DNA from: Dactylonectria macrodidyma
Lineage: Eukaryota; Ascomycota; Sordariomycetes; Hypocreales; Nectriaceae
NCBI GenBank assembly: GCA_020744425.1
Contig: JAGMUV010000049.1
Location: 1 to 64,000 of the forward strand
Length of the DNA stretch: 64,000 nucleotides
Direction: 5' to 3'
Position 1 is the stretch's first letter. The number at the start of each line of letters is the position of its first letter. Shown here piece by piece: positions 21,528-32,644 of this stretch. Both the position numbers and the translations under genes were made by a program. The notes beneath the pieces were generated by a model, which saw nothing but the letters and a program-made list of their open reading frames with translations, was not told the DNA's origin and did no database searches.

Positions 21528-24500
21528 GGTTGATATGGGTAGTGGAAGCGGGTGCTTGGTGAAGAGTTGTTGTGAAAAGAGTAGTGGACTGTTGTTCTTG
21601 ATGAGATGAGGATGAAAAGAATTTAGATCACAAGAAGGGAGATATTGTCGACTTTAAGTAGAAGTCATCTTCAGTCCTTTCGGCGACTGACGTGTTGCTC
21701 TGAATTGTTAACGAGCCTCGGAGCAAAACCGAACTCCCCACTTGGTTCATGACTTACAGACCATATTGAATGGTTGTTTTAGGATACGAGCTCTATGAAA
21801 GTTTGATTCGTAATAGGAGTCGCTCATAAACTCTATTCGGTTAGGCCGGCTGGCCTCGCTTCTACCTTTCTAAGCATTGATGAGTTAGTTTCCTAGATCA
21901 AGCCAGATGATTCACTTTCTCTCTGCCGGAGTATGCACAAGGTACTGCAAAGAGTTTTACTAGTCATCTATGTCCGGAGGTCAGGCCAGGGGCTATGCTC
22001 CGACCTTTCCGACACCGCGCCTTCCGGCTAAGTGCAATTCGCCTCATTTTGCCGGTAAAATATGCTAACTTACTAACCCAAATCCATCGGAGGAGGATTA
22101 GATTGTAATGGAAACTCCTAAATTGATGAATGTGCTTGATATTGACAGAAATCAATATTTGCAATTGCCTGCGGATATACGTTGCGAATGGCATGAAGCC
22201 GGGGAGACTAGCGGGCAGTACCATATCCGTGTTGAGATCCATTGTTTAACGGATCAATGGCTATTCCGATCCATTGGTGGCGAGGATGTGGATGTCTTCT
22301 TGTCAATAGTTTCCGGTGGTTAACACCAGTCTTTCTTCTTCTTCAATTAACACAATATGCTCATTTCAACAATCCGTTCATATCAATTGGGTAAGAAGCG
22401 CGCTTTGGACCGAGCGGCATATTTGGGGCAGTCAGACCGTTACCTCAGCCTCTCTCCTACTCTTTGATTCTCAATGTAATGTTATCTTCGAGTGGCGATG
22501 CGTATCTCCATCGCTATTGGTCTTGTGAGGAAGCACATCTCCAGATTTTGACACCGAGCTAACGTTGGCTTCTACTCCGGATTGGGTGGCCTGACTCCGC
22601 GGTCTGGGGTTTCGTATAAGCCGAAGGAGCCGATGGCATACTGCTAGGTTTTCCACTGGGTATCGGCGGCTGGTCATGGAACTTTTGGAAAATAGAATGA
22701 TCTGATCTGAAATACGTACCTAGCATTAATCCAGGAGTCTAGAATCAACTGCAACGTCGGTCTGTCCGACGCGCCGGGTGGGGTGGAACTAGATAGTCAG
22801 TTTCTAGTACGGATGGCATGGGGTTCGAAAGCTTCTGTAAGGGCTGTATATGTTCGGTTAGATCATGTATAGAGCATCGGAGGGAGTGGTCACGTGGTGT
22901 CAGCCAGAGTCCCGCCGAGAGCTCACCGAGCCTTCGCCGGGCACAATACGAATGGACAGGCGGTCATGATAGCCTATACCCCCTGGCCGCGGCAGAGATA
23001 GCCTAGAGGGGAACATACACACTTGACGCTACTAACCGAGTCTTCAACTGCGTCTTTGACAGAGAGACAGTAGCTAAATTCTTGGCCTCTTCTCCATAGC
23101 CCTGCCTCTGACTGACATATTTGCAAGTGCTTACGTTTAGGTAGATGGTTTGGTGTGTTCTACAGCAAGGTTAGTACTAGATTAAATGTCAGAATTGTTA
23201 CCGAGAAAATGTGGTTGGAAGAGAAGAGACAGGCGTTCAGGCTAACAGTAACGCAGATAACGAGGCTCAGTAGCCAGCTGCGCATAAACGGGTGCGAAGT
23301 GCTACAACTTGATAGCCACAGCCAAATATGGATGCAACTGGTCACCGCGTCAATAGAAGACAATAACCTGTTCTAGGGGAGATTTCACAATCGATGTGGA
23401 GAAGCAGATGCTCGCTATGTTCTGTCTAGGCGACTCGCCAAAGCTTCCCAGTAGCCGGTTAGCTACCCTTTATGAAAGTCCATGATATACGCAGCGGTGT
23501 GGAACGGCCGTCGGCCGAGGGTTATTCAATCCTTCTACTTCGGGGTGCATGTGATCAAGAGACTGTACGAGATACGGGGACATGCTTTAAAGGGTGGCGA
23601 AGCTTGGGACCAGAAGAGGTTAGCTGATTCTATGTCCCTAGGCCGTCCAGCTCGCCCATGATGGAGTGGACAGCAAAGCAGAAGTCCCTAGGCCATCACA
23701 AGGCTCAAGTGGCCAAAACCTCTGGAGAACTCTACTGTATCAGCTTAACAAATTCACAAAAGACTGTCACTCTTAGCACGCATTAGGCTAGGTTACTAGA
23801 TTAGACATATAAGTTTAAGTCTTACGATTTTTTAAAATAGCTCGACTTTTTCTCCTTAAGGAGCAAGGTGGAGTAGGCTAATGCACACCAAGAGCGATGG
23901 TCTGTTGTGGATTACTCAAGCCGATACGGTATCCGTACAAAGTAGAGCAAGATTTCAGCAGGTCGATCGGTGCGGGAGCGCGATGCAACTCAACGACAAA
24001 GATTATCGGTCAATTTACGATTTCCTCATAGAAAAACCAAGCGTTTGTTTCCCAGGCTCATATGCTCCCCGAGACATTCAAAGGAAATGGCCTGATCATG
24101 ATGAAGGTCATGATTTATGTGTTCCTATGGGCAAATCGCAAGCCAGGGGTCGGTCGTATTAGACAAGGCCTTTCACCAAGGCCTAGTACCACATTTTCCC
24201 AGATGCGATAATGAGAGCTAAGGTAAGCTAGTAGAGAAGTAAAGCACACAGCTCAAGCGTGGGATATTAAATTCTCTCTGAAATCGAATGAAGGATCTAG
24301 AATACGGTATTACAGTTTAGGATTATCCAGTATATAACCCAACAGCTAATATAACTATGGGACTCAATTCATCCCTTGGATAGCACAGCTGTTACAGGTG
24401 GCTAGCCCCCTCTGCTGGCCAGCTCACTATGCGTGTACATTACCGGTATGTATTAATACATTATTGAGGCTTCTAATGAACAGCAAACCTAGGAATAAGA

Positions 24501-24611
24501 ATAACATCTCATTAGGTGATAATAATAGAGCGAATACTTAATGTCTTTGCCTATAAAATGCTTCTATGCCTTAATGTTTATTTCTCAAGAAGTCCTAAAC
24601 CCCACCCGGCT
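21528..24611. other. Long stretch without a confident gene
   Basis: Three kilobases with only short open frames. A GCCGAGAGCTCACCGAGCC-type sequence near 22910-22985 recurs, diverged, at about 29640-29705 and is probably an old dispersed repeat. The frame 23881-24162 (93 codons) has no recognisable feature. Confidence 0.5.
22108..22323 (+). CDS. Doubtful small ORF
   Basis: 71 codons starting METPKLMNVLDID, with mixed codon use and no signal peptide, membrane segment or motif I know. It is listed only because the amino-acid composition looks protein-like (many charged and aromatic residues, little low complexity). It could equally be chance or a fragment of a decayed gene. Confidence 0.2.
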   Translation: METPKLMNVLDIDRNQYLQLPADIRCEWHEAGETSGQYHIRVEIHCLTDQWLFRSIGGEDVDVFLSIVSGG

Positions 24612-24992
24612 TCAGGGGTCAGCGAGACTCTCGCATTCAGCCTCAGCCTGGTTCAAAGTACCGATGACAGTAGTTTCGCATGCAACGAAGCCGGCGACCT
24701 CAAGGATAGTCGCAATGCCAGCGGTGGCGACCTCGAGCGCTAGGGCAGCCGTGCCGCAAACGGCGATTTCTCCAAGTGCAGAGGTGATGGCTCCGTTGCG
24801 GCACTGTGTGCACAACCGTCCGCACTCGAGGAGCTGGCGACCTTCGCCTTGAGTGTTCATGATGCTGTTGGCGGCGGCGGAACGGGCATCGTCCAGTGCA
24901 TCATTGACGATGGTGAGGGCGTCATCCTGGCGGACTGACAGGGGCGAGGCGGTGGCCAAAGTGGTGAAGATGAGAGCGGCAGTAAACTTCAT
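24612..24992 (-). CDS. Small secreted cysteine-containing protein (SSP-2)
   Basis: 126 residues, intronless, starting at MKFTAALIFTTLATAS (24992). An in-frame ATG 51 nt upstream would bury the signal peptide, so I prefer this start. After the signal peptide comes SPLSVRQDD, where VR could be a processing site. The mature protein has CGRLCTQC plus three later cysteines (six in all) and an Ala-rich stretch (about residues 73-108) that is probably helical. A TATAAAAG box lies at 25173-25166 on the same strand, about 175 bp upstream. No family recognised. It may be a secreted effector-like protein. Confidence 0.75.
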   Translation of the reverse strand: MKFTAALIFTTLATASPLSVRQDDALTIVNDALDDARSAAANSIMNTQGEGRQLLECGRLCTQCRNGAITSALGEIAVCGTAALALEVATAGIATILEVAGFVACETTVIGTLNQAEAECESLADP

Positions 24993-25165
24993 TTTGGCGG
25001 GAATAACGGTGATTCGTTGTGGCTTGTTGAAAAAGGATTGCAAAAGGTGTCGAGATCAACTCGATTTGAGAGGGAATTGATTTAAGTTGAAGGGTCTTGG
25101 GGGATTGAAATGCGGCTTTGGCTCTGTGAGTTTGGTTTGAAGGCTGAGTTGATAGACCATGGCTC

Positions 25166-25173
25166 CCTTTTAT
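25166..25173 (-). promoter_or_regulatory. TATA box of SSP-2
   Basis: TATAAAAG on the minus strand, about 175 bp upstream of the SSP-2 start codon. The distance implies a 5' UTR of roughly 140 nt. Confidence 0.5.
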
Positions 25174-25179
25174 ACTTGT

Positions 25180-26422
25180 CAAGCTCGACCCTGAAATTCG
25201 GATTGGTATAGGTCCTACCTTCCCTTAGTAAAATTCATACGCTTACATCTAGAAGATTGGGGTTATCGAACCTCGACCACTTTGGGCTTTGGCTCCTGGT
25301 TGCCATTTCTTGCCTGCCGCACCTCTACAACTCTATGTCTTACTAGTACGTTACCAGGTTAAGTCAGGTATATCAAACCCCCAACTACATCGGCGTCTCC
25401 GGTCTCAGGGCACTTCGCATCCCGTGGAAATCCACAAACTGTAGTTATTATAAAGTTTACAAGGTTGAGTTTGTGTCAGAGCAAAAATGCCATAGTGCAG
25501 ATCACACAGTTATATTGACTCTGAAACATATGACCTGCTTCGTGTACCCTAAATGGTAGTCACTGTGTGTTCTCGGCTCACTGGAAACGCTATGCGAAAC
25601 TCAATTACATTCAGTCGCCTACTCCGTTAACTTGACAGTGGCACATCTCTATAGCCCAACTTTCTTGGGGGCTCATAGTAAACATGTAACGACAGCAGCC
25701 GAGCCAATTCTGCGGAATTGTGTAGAGGGTATGTGAAAGCATGAGCCTTTGAATCATATTTGGAGTCTTGCGTCTTAATCTCGTTCACTTATTCAATTCA
25801 GCTATTATTACCTTAACGCGGCCGATGGCGAGGATAAAAGGCATAGTTGCAAACAATCGCTGATATTATGCTTGGGCCCTCGATATGATGCTTGAGCTTT
25901 CGAGGCTGACGACTGCGCCTTGGGCGCAAAGAGCTGCCGTTTGAGGTAATTGGAGGCGATGAAATACGGGGTTTCCAGGGGTGCCAAGAGGCTGTAAAAC
26001 ATCAAAATGCTGCGACTCAAGACAGAAGAATGAATTTTTTTAGAGTTTAGGGGCCTCACCTTATGCTTTCATATGAAACCACCAAAGATTAGGTAACAAG
26101 CCTTCACCCCGGCCAGTTTCAGATGTTTGAGAATTATCTAAGGAATTAAAGGGCGCTTTTAAGGTTCTAGATCACAAGAACTCTATTGGAGTCTACGGTA
26201 AAACACAGAATCTTCAATTTAGATAAGAGGAGCTACAGGCTGCATATTCAAATCTGTCAGAATCAGCCATCACCCCTTTCTACTCAGTCATCTTCTACGC
26301 AACGCTTTCTTCTAGCATAAGAGACATTTCCATAAACCTCAGTCCTGCTTAACTATTACAACCCTCCGTACATTCAACATACCTGCTTCTTAACATCAAA
26401 ACCACCATTATCATCTGCAAAA
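25180..26422. other. Intergenic between SSP-2 and SSP-3
   Basis: No gene recognised. The two secreted-protein genes are divergent, so this 1.2-kb stretch holds both promoters. The last 120 bp before SSP-3 is pyrimidine- and A-rich, like a fungal 5' UTR. Confidence 0.5.
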
Positions 26423-26704
26423 ATGCTCGCTCGTCTTTTTGCCCTTTCAGCTCTGGTTAGGTATTGCTCCAGATTTCTTCATATAGATTTTCGCTCACGC
26501 TTAAGTAGCATTGCGCTGGCGGTTGACTGCCGATGTGTTAATTCAGCCCGGAACTTGAGTGCGTCTGGTGTGGCCTCCTTCTGTGAGGCGAGCGGGGGAA
26601 CACTCGTCATCTCTGTCGGACTTTGCAGAGATGTCCCCGTGGCGTGGACTGAGGAGGATTGTGTGAACAATTTCGGAGAGGGATTTGTTCCTGCGTGTGT
26701 TTAG
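26423..26704 (+). CDS. Small secreted cysteine-rich protein (SSP-3), paralogue of SSP-1
   Basis: Exons 26423-26460 and 26506-26704, joined across a 45-bp AG|GTATTG..AAG intron, give 78 residues. The unspliced frame is also open because the intron is a multiple of three, but splicing produces a clean signal peptide (MLARLFALSALVSSIALA). The mature region matches SSP-1: CRC after the cleavage site, a CxxAGGT-like motif (CEASGGTLV here, CQDAGGTTV in SSP-1), then three further cysteines with a final one near the C-terminus. In both genes the first intron interrupts the signal peptide. The role is unknown; effector-like by size, secretion and cysteine content. Confidence 0.7.
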   Translation: MLARLFALSALVRYCSRFLHIDFRSRLSSIALAVDCRCVNSARNLSASGVASFCEASGGTLVISVGLCRDVPVAWTEEDCVNNFGEGFVPACV

Positions 26705-26766
26705 GAAGTTTAGCAAGACAGTGGAGCAGGGTATGTCGGACCTGTCTGGCACAGGTGTTATTAAGT

Positions 26767-27106
26767 TGGTCGTTTGGCCGAATGCCGCCATGTAATCTAC
26801 CTGTTGCATCTAGCCGATGGAAATGATCATATGTGTGGAAAGCTCTTGATATTCTTCCTATCTAATGAGGGTCTTTGGGTCAGTCTTATAGACGAAGAGA
26901 ATGATAACCTCGGATGACCTCGGACAGCCGAGACGCTCCGCATGCCTCGGGGTCGTTGGCTTTATCTAGCTATTGACCTGATTGAAGGGAAAGCTAGGCT
27001 GGTGACGAGGCCGGTGACGAGGCAGGTGGCAATGGACACCTATGATGATGAAGGAAAAGCTTCACTTCCGCAATAGCCGTTGAAATCCGATATCCCGATA
27101 TGTGAT
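26767..27106 (+). repeat. Dispersed repeat matching 58492-58797 (inverted), with conserved short ORF
   Basis: This segment aligns along about 300 bp, in reverse complement, with the region upstream of the accessory gene of Helitron copy 2. Both encode a similar peptide: LLHLADGNDHMC and EGLWVSLIDEEND here, LLHLADGSDHVC and DGLWVSLIDEETD there. The frame here stops at about 26914. It is probably a remnant of another copy of the copy 2 Helitron family. The changes between the peptides are conservative, suggesting the segment was once coding. Confidence 0.75.
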
Positions 27107-27157
27107 ACTACCTAGTGCTGTGGTCAATAACGTGAATGAAGGCTCATACAGGGTTAG

Positions 27158-27352
27158 ACATCTATCGAATCTGTCGAATCGAATGCCCGGCCTTGCCATT
27201 CGATTCGATGGCTTGGCATTCGATTCGGGCGTAGCCATATATGATTCGATTTGAGTCCAGCACGTCTCCCATAGATTCGATATCGAACCAAGCACCTGTC
27301 ATTCGATTCGATGCCAAGATTCGATCGATTTCGATTCGAATTCGATCGAATA
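27158..27352. repeat. Subterminal ATTCGAT cluster of hAT element 1
   Basis: About a dozen copies of ATTCGAT or its complement ATCGAAT lie within 200 bp of the left terminus, some overlapping (for example CATTCGATTCGATG twice). Subterminal motif clusters of this sort are the known binding sites of hAT transposases, so this is likely the transposase docking region. Confidence 0.75.
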
Positions 27353-27621
27353 GATGACTAATCCCCGTGAAGGTAGAGAACGTTAGAGGAAATGGTGACA
27401 TGCCAAGAAGAGGACAGTCTGACATGGAGTGATCCAAATCTGGGTTGTGTAAGGGCAATAGGCAACGCGAGGAAGCACGTGAAGGGAGTATGTAACATAG
27501 TGGTAGGGCCGTATAGGAAATGTCCCTCCGGGCGGAATAAACATCATCATTATGATCGTGATTTGGGGAGAGACGTCGCAGAACGGAGTCAATTTGTGGA
27601 AAACAGGTATTACTAGGCAGA

Positions 27622-29169
27622 TCAGAAGTCACCCGTGTCCTTCAGCGACGCAAGTACATCAACCCATTGGTCATCACTTAGGCTAAGCAGCGGCAGCGAA
27701 GGTGTGTAGATCCCGGCCTTGCTCCACGATCTAATGCACTGACCCATAGCCACTATCTCCCTCCCCAACCGATTTCTCAACGGCGCCATCATAAGCCCTG
27801 CGCTGCTAAACGTCCTCTCACTCTCTGCAGACGACGACGGGATACTGAGCATATCAACAGCCATGGTAGACAGCCGCGGATACCGATAGGCATTGGTCTT
27901 CCACCAGTCAAGTGGTCTGCTCCTGTAGTACTGACTGTTGACGATATCCTCAGCGCAGTACCTGGAATATTCATCATCAATCGCTGCCGCCGTGGTCGCC
28001 TGTTTCGCCTTGCGTGTGGTCTTGCGGAGGTTGGAAGTGGTGGCAGGTGAAGTCGTGGCAAATGCCGAGCTGGCGACACTCCTGGCAAGCCTGCGCTCGA
28101 TGTAATCCATTGAGGCCTCATCAGTTGTAGCGAGGACCTCGTTATCAACGTCGCGTTGCCTGTAGCTGTTCTCCCAGATCTGCCACCTCGTCGGCAAGCG
28201 ATGCGCCGGTGTGTCGCCCGGTGAGAGGTCGAAGTCCAAGGAGGATTCGGTACTGGACGAAGTCGCGGTCGACGAATTGAGCATTGATTCCAAGGAACGA
28301 GACGAAGGATTTTGATGTCCAGCCGTCGAAGGAGAAATGGATTTGGGATCGAGCACTGCGCAATACTTCAGTGACCTGCCCAACGGCGCCTCTATACTCA
28401 GATTCGAGCATGCGAAGAAGAGTCTTCGCAGAGGGAATATGGGCCTTATCAAGGAGTGGGTTGCCGTAAAGCAGGATCCGCTGGAACCGCTCAGTATTGA
28501 CTATCTCGAACGGCAAGTTGTGGTACGTAATCCAGTCGAGAAGAAGAACTCGAAGACCCTTGACGTTGAATTGTCCACGCAGGTTGCTGTGGAGGAACTG
28601 ATCGTTAGGGTTATTGAAGTCGGCGTCGAGGAAATGAGTGATAGTCTGGTTATGCAATAATGAGCCTCGCCCGCGACGGGCAGCTTGGTTCGGGCCCTTT
28701 TAAATCAGCATGTCAACGGGCCGCGGACTAGGGGACATACCAAAACCCCGTGGGCTGCGCGAAGGTGTTTCTTGATAGAGGCCCCTGTCGAGCAGACGAA
28801 GCAGAAATCCGACTTCTTCTTGAAACCTCGCGCGAAGCAGTCTGCGCAGATCCACTTCAACTTATTGCCCTGTCGACAGGTGGAATGGTCTTCAACGCGG
28901 TACCCATATTCCTGCCACCACGCCCTCGTGTCTTGACCGCCAGTATAACGCTCGAATCCTGGCCATTTCATCCACTCTTGGCGGCCCCAGAGTGTCCAAT
29001 CGACCTTGATAAAGTCGGCGGCAGTCCCGGGAGGACGGGGCGATGGTGTCGCTGGCAACGACGATGCTGGCGACGAGACAGCCGGCGAAGACGAAGAGAA
29101 CTCGATGCGCTCTATAGCCTCTTTCTGATCGGAGAATGGGCCGTTTGAAGAGAATGTTTCGGAGGACAT
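27622..29169 (-). pseudogene. hAT transposase, central domain deleted
   Basis: Exon 1 (29169-28741) encodes a Ser/Pro-rich N-terminus and a BED-type zinc finger (CADCFARG...CSTG, HLRAAH). A 44-bp intron (28740-28697) leads in frame to a second exon with HFSFDGWTSK and LRPLTGRHTG, the start of the RNase-H-like catalytic fold. The frame then stops (28145). The C-terminal dimerisation domain (YPRLSTMAVDMLSIP, SAESERTFSSAG) continues in another frame from about 28190 to 27622. Compared with the intact hAT 3 transposase, a central segment that includes the second catalytic Asp (LDNA...) is missing. The copy cannot encode an active transposase. Confidence 0.8.
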
Positions 29170-29523
29170 CGTGACATAGTCAGCTAGACGGGAAGGTCGG
29201 TCGTACGGATCGAGTGAGCAGAACGATATTGTTGGAAACCATTGAGGCTGCATGCGGAGGGTCAAGTAATATCCATCCATCGCTGCACCGGCGTGTATCA
29301 CACGCATTTTGTCGTCAACGCGAAATTCGCGAGTCGCCAGTGCCGTTGAACTTGCCGAGTCTTGTAAGAATGAATGAGCCATTGACCACCAGTGCGAGTG
29401 ACGACATGGCGCGTCCCAATCAGAAAACCTTATTGTTGCTTCTATGATGATAAAGGCATCTCTGTATAAAGGCCGCTGTGAGCCCTCTGTTAGCAGCAGG
29501 ACAAGAAGAATTTTACAGTTCAC

Positions 29524-31067
29524 TCTTAAATCTCACATATCTCTTTAACTGTAAGAAGGCGATCACGGGCCAGGTCAACTCAAAAGGTAATGCTACTATT
29601 GTGAGAATACTACGATCACATCCGTGGTGCGGCCAACCAGTCGCCGAGCCTTTGCCGGGCACATCCCGAATAGGAAGGCGGTCAGAGCAGCCTAGTGGCT
29701 AGATGCCTCAGGCCCCCACTTTTAGTTGTGACTGCAACACTTACGCGGCCACGGCCGGGAGACCTCCGGGCCACACGCGTACATAATACACACACATTAA
29801 GTCATATAAGTGCCACGTTAGCTTTCCGACAAATTCTCGCACCAATGAGCGCCAGAGACTCTTGTTTCGCAGCACAACCCGGGAATACCTTCAGGCTTCA
29901 GCGGTAATCGGCTCGTTAAGGTTTGACGATGACACCCTGAAACAAATACTATCGCTGAGGGGGGGGTAAACTGTATCGCCGCTATCCGAGAATGCCGAGG
30001 CCTCAGAGCTACGGGGTTTTGCACGGCAGTTGACAGCGGAGGTTGGTTAAAACTCAGGGCGAGATGCCGGGATGGATTCAATCCAACTTCGCCCCTTTGT
30101 CGCACAAAAATGCACCTACGCGAGGTTCGCCACAACTCGAAGGTGTAGAGGCGTTTTGGCAGGTATCGCACTTATGCAGCGCCAATTGAGGTAGGTTTTT
30201 CTCCATTTTAATTCCTTATATAGTAATGATCAGCGTTAACTTCAGATTTTCATAAGTCCCGCCAAAAGGTGGTTTCAACCGATTTTAGTTTCAATTTCAA
30301 GCTTCAATTGAATGGTTCGCTCTAATTTTATAGGGGGCTTACAGGGGCCTGTAGTGGCAATAGCGGGGTAGGTCCCCTATCACTCCAGCGGTCGCAGCGA
30401 GCCACTGTAGCTACAGCGAGGTCAGAACCACTATAGGCCCTGAAGCCCCTATAGCTATAGGGACCACAACCCCTAACCTCCCCTTAGCTACAGGGCTCTA
30501 GGGACCTCCTGCCAATTGCGCACCTGGCTGCCCGACCCCGGCTGTGACGTAACCCCCAATTGCAATTAGCCACTGTGGCTGCAGGCTACAACAGGTGGCC
30601 CTGCTGATCCTTGTATCATTGAAGTAATGACATTTGAATTGAATCCATCCCGGCATCTGGCCCTTAACTGACCTTGAAGGGTCACTAACAAGGCCAGGTT
30701 GACACCAATCTAGCACCAGGTCTGTTGGATAAACACGACAACCAGTCTATAATCACGCCGGATCATATAGACTAAGCTTCAAATATGCCAAACTGTAGAG
30801 AGAGAAAAAGATACATGTTTATTTACTCACAACTAGTGTACGCTATGCTCGAGCGTTCTTGATACTGGCATATGAGCCCGAGATCTGTGCAGAGAAGATC
30901 TGCGCCCCCCCCCCCACAACTGCCGAACATGGGCATTACTGGCGACCCCTGAACCCAACTAATGAACAACCCTTGGCTTGATTCTTGCTCGGCATTGAGC
31001 ACTTTGATTTCGCAACTAGCTGCCTGTTTTAGATTAGTTCAATAGCCCTAGATTCCCGATGCCAATG
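29524..31067. other. Intergenic, with palindromic low-complexity block
   Basis: No gene recognised. Two dispersed-repeat remnants: 29557-29615 resembles 45086-45145 (shared CACGGGCCAG, AACTCAA, GGTAATGC and GAGAATACTACG), and 29640-29705 resembles 22915-22985. A block rich in CTATAGG, CTACAG and GCCACTGTAG words lies at about 30330-30600. Confidence 0.5.
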
Positions 31068-31075
31068 TATAAAAG
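31068..31075 (+). promoter_or_regulatory. TATA box of the FAD monooxygenase gene
   Basis: TATAAAAG, 123 bp upstream of the proposed start codon at 31198. A second in-frame start upstream (31093, not ATG) is too close to this box to be preferred. Confidence 0.6.
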
Positions 31076-31197
31076 GGAATGAATGCAAATAGTTGCCATA
31101 TCCTTACACCAAAGTTGAAAAATACATCAGCAACCAACATACCGGCTTCCACCCTATACACACACTTCTAACTGCACTTGGCTCTCTGACTTTGATC

Positions 31198-32644
31198 ATG
31201 CCCCAAAATCAAAAGAAACCCTTCGAAGTTGCCATCATCGGTTGTGGCATAGCAGGAATCACTTTGGCAATCTCACTTCTTAGACGGAACATCCCCTGCG
31301 CCATCTACGAGAAAGCCCATGCCTCTAATGAGGTTGGCGCCGGTCTCGGAGTCAGTCCCAATGCACAGCGCGCCATGATCGTGTGTGACCCAAGCGTGTA
31401 CAGCGCTTTCAAGAAGGTGGTTAATGGCAACATGTGGGAGTCCAAGAAGAACATCGTGTTCGAGTTTCTCGACGGCATGGATGGCACAGCCGACGCCACG
31501 CCTTTGTTCAACATCAAGATAGTACGGGGTTGCAGGGCTGTCACAGAGGCCAGTTTGTGACTGAGCTATTGCAGGTGTTGCCCAGCGACGTGACTCGCTT
31601 CAACAAGCAGTTGGAGAGTATCGAGGATCACGTTGGGGGGAGATTGCGATTGTTCTTTCAAGACGGGACCGTAGCAGAGGCGGACGCCATCATCGGGTGC
31701 GACGGAATCAAATCCAAGATGCGAGAGATTTTAGTTGGCCAAGATGATCCGTCGGCCAAGTGTTCGTACACGTACAAATACGCCTACAGAGGAATGATTC
31801 CCATGGACCAAGCAGGCGAGGTGTTGGGAGAGGAGAGGGCTCTCAACGCCACTATCTGGGTCAGTCATGAGCTTTGCAGAGCTCTCTGACGCTTAAATGG
31901 ACACTAGCGCGAGAACTAATCAAACGAACAGACGGGCAAAGGCATGCACTTGTTGACCTATCCGGTTGCCCACGGAACTATCTTGAACGTCGTGGCCTAC
32001 TGTTCAAGCTCTAGTGACTGGCCGAGCGAGACCCAACTGACCCTTCCCGCTCAGAAGGGGGATTTCCTCGAGGATTTCAAAGGCTTCAGACCTTTGGTGC
32101 TGAAGATCATCGACAAGGCTACAAACCTTGACCGAGTGAGCACCCCAAGACGAAGCCCTGCCCAGAGATGGCCTTCTATTCCCGTAAACTAGTTGCTAAC
32201 ACTAGACAGTGGGCCATCTTTGACTTGGGAGACCACCCTGTCCCAACCTTTGCGAAAGGTCGAATGTGCATCATTGGAGATGCAGCTCATGCATCCTCAC
32301 CACACCATGGCGCAGGGGCAGCACTATGCATCGAGGACGCTGCTGTGCTAGCATCCCTTCTAGCCCATGAAAAGGTGCGAACAGGCACTGATATCAAGGC
32401 TGCGCTTGCTGTCTTTGACAGAAGCAGACGGGAGAGGGCGCAGTGGGTCGTGCAGAAGTCCAGACGGGGAGGCGACCTGTACGAGCTGCAAACCGAGGTT
32501 GGCAACAACTTTGAAAAGATGGCCCGGGAGCTGAGAGAAACATTGTCCGTCATTTGGGAATTCAGCATTGAAGATGCCATTGGGGAAGCCCTGGTTGATC
32601 TGGAAGAGCGTTTAAGTGTCAGAACTGAGCGAGCAATGATCTAG
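31198..32644 (+). CDS. FAD-dependent monooxygenase, salicylate hydroxylase-like, with apparent frameshift
   Basis: Flavoprotein that would use NAD(P)H and oxygen to hydroxylate an aromatic substrate. Proposed exons: 31198-31859, 31932-32135 and 32210-32644. Motifs: the FAD-binding Rossmann GCGIAG (IIGCGIAGITLA) with the acidic end of strand 2 (AIYEKA); the mid-protein GCDGIKSKMRE, which corresponds to the DG motif; and the second FAD motif GDAAHASSPHHGAGAA. The two introns (72 and 74 bp) splice in phase 0. Within exon 1, VRG and CHRGQFVTELL are separated by 8 extra bases (31528-31535), which shifts the frame and causes early termination. Eight bases is too short for an intron, so this is either a real lesion or a sequencing/assembly error. 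Substrate cannot be predicted. Confidence 0.85.

Larger units (their letters stand above)
27149..29523 (-). mobile_element. hAT element 1, internally deleted, right end not found
   Basis: The left terminus is CAGGGTTAGACATC at 27149, preceded by a candidate 8-bp duplication GGCTCATA. Just inside is a dense cluster of ATTCGAT motifs. The transposase remnant reads on the minus strand. No matching AACCCTG followed by GGCTCATA is present to the right, so the right end is lost or diverged. 29523 is only the limit of the transposase frame. Confidence 0.65.
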
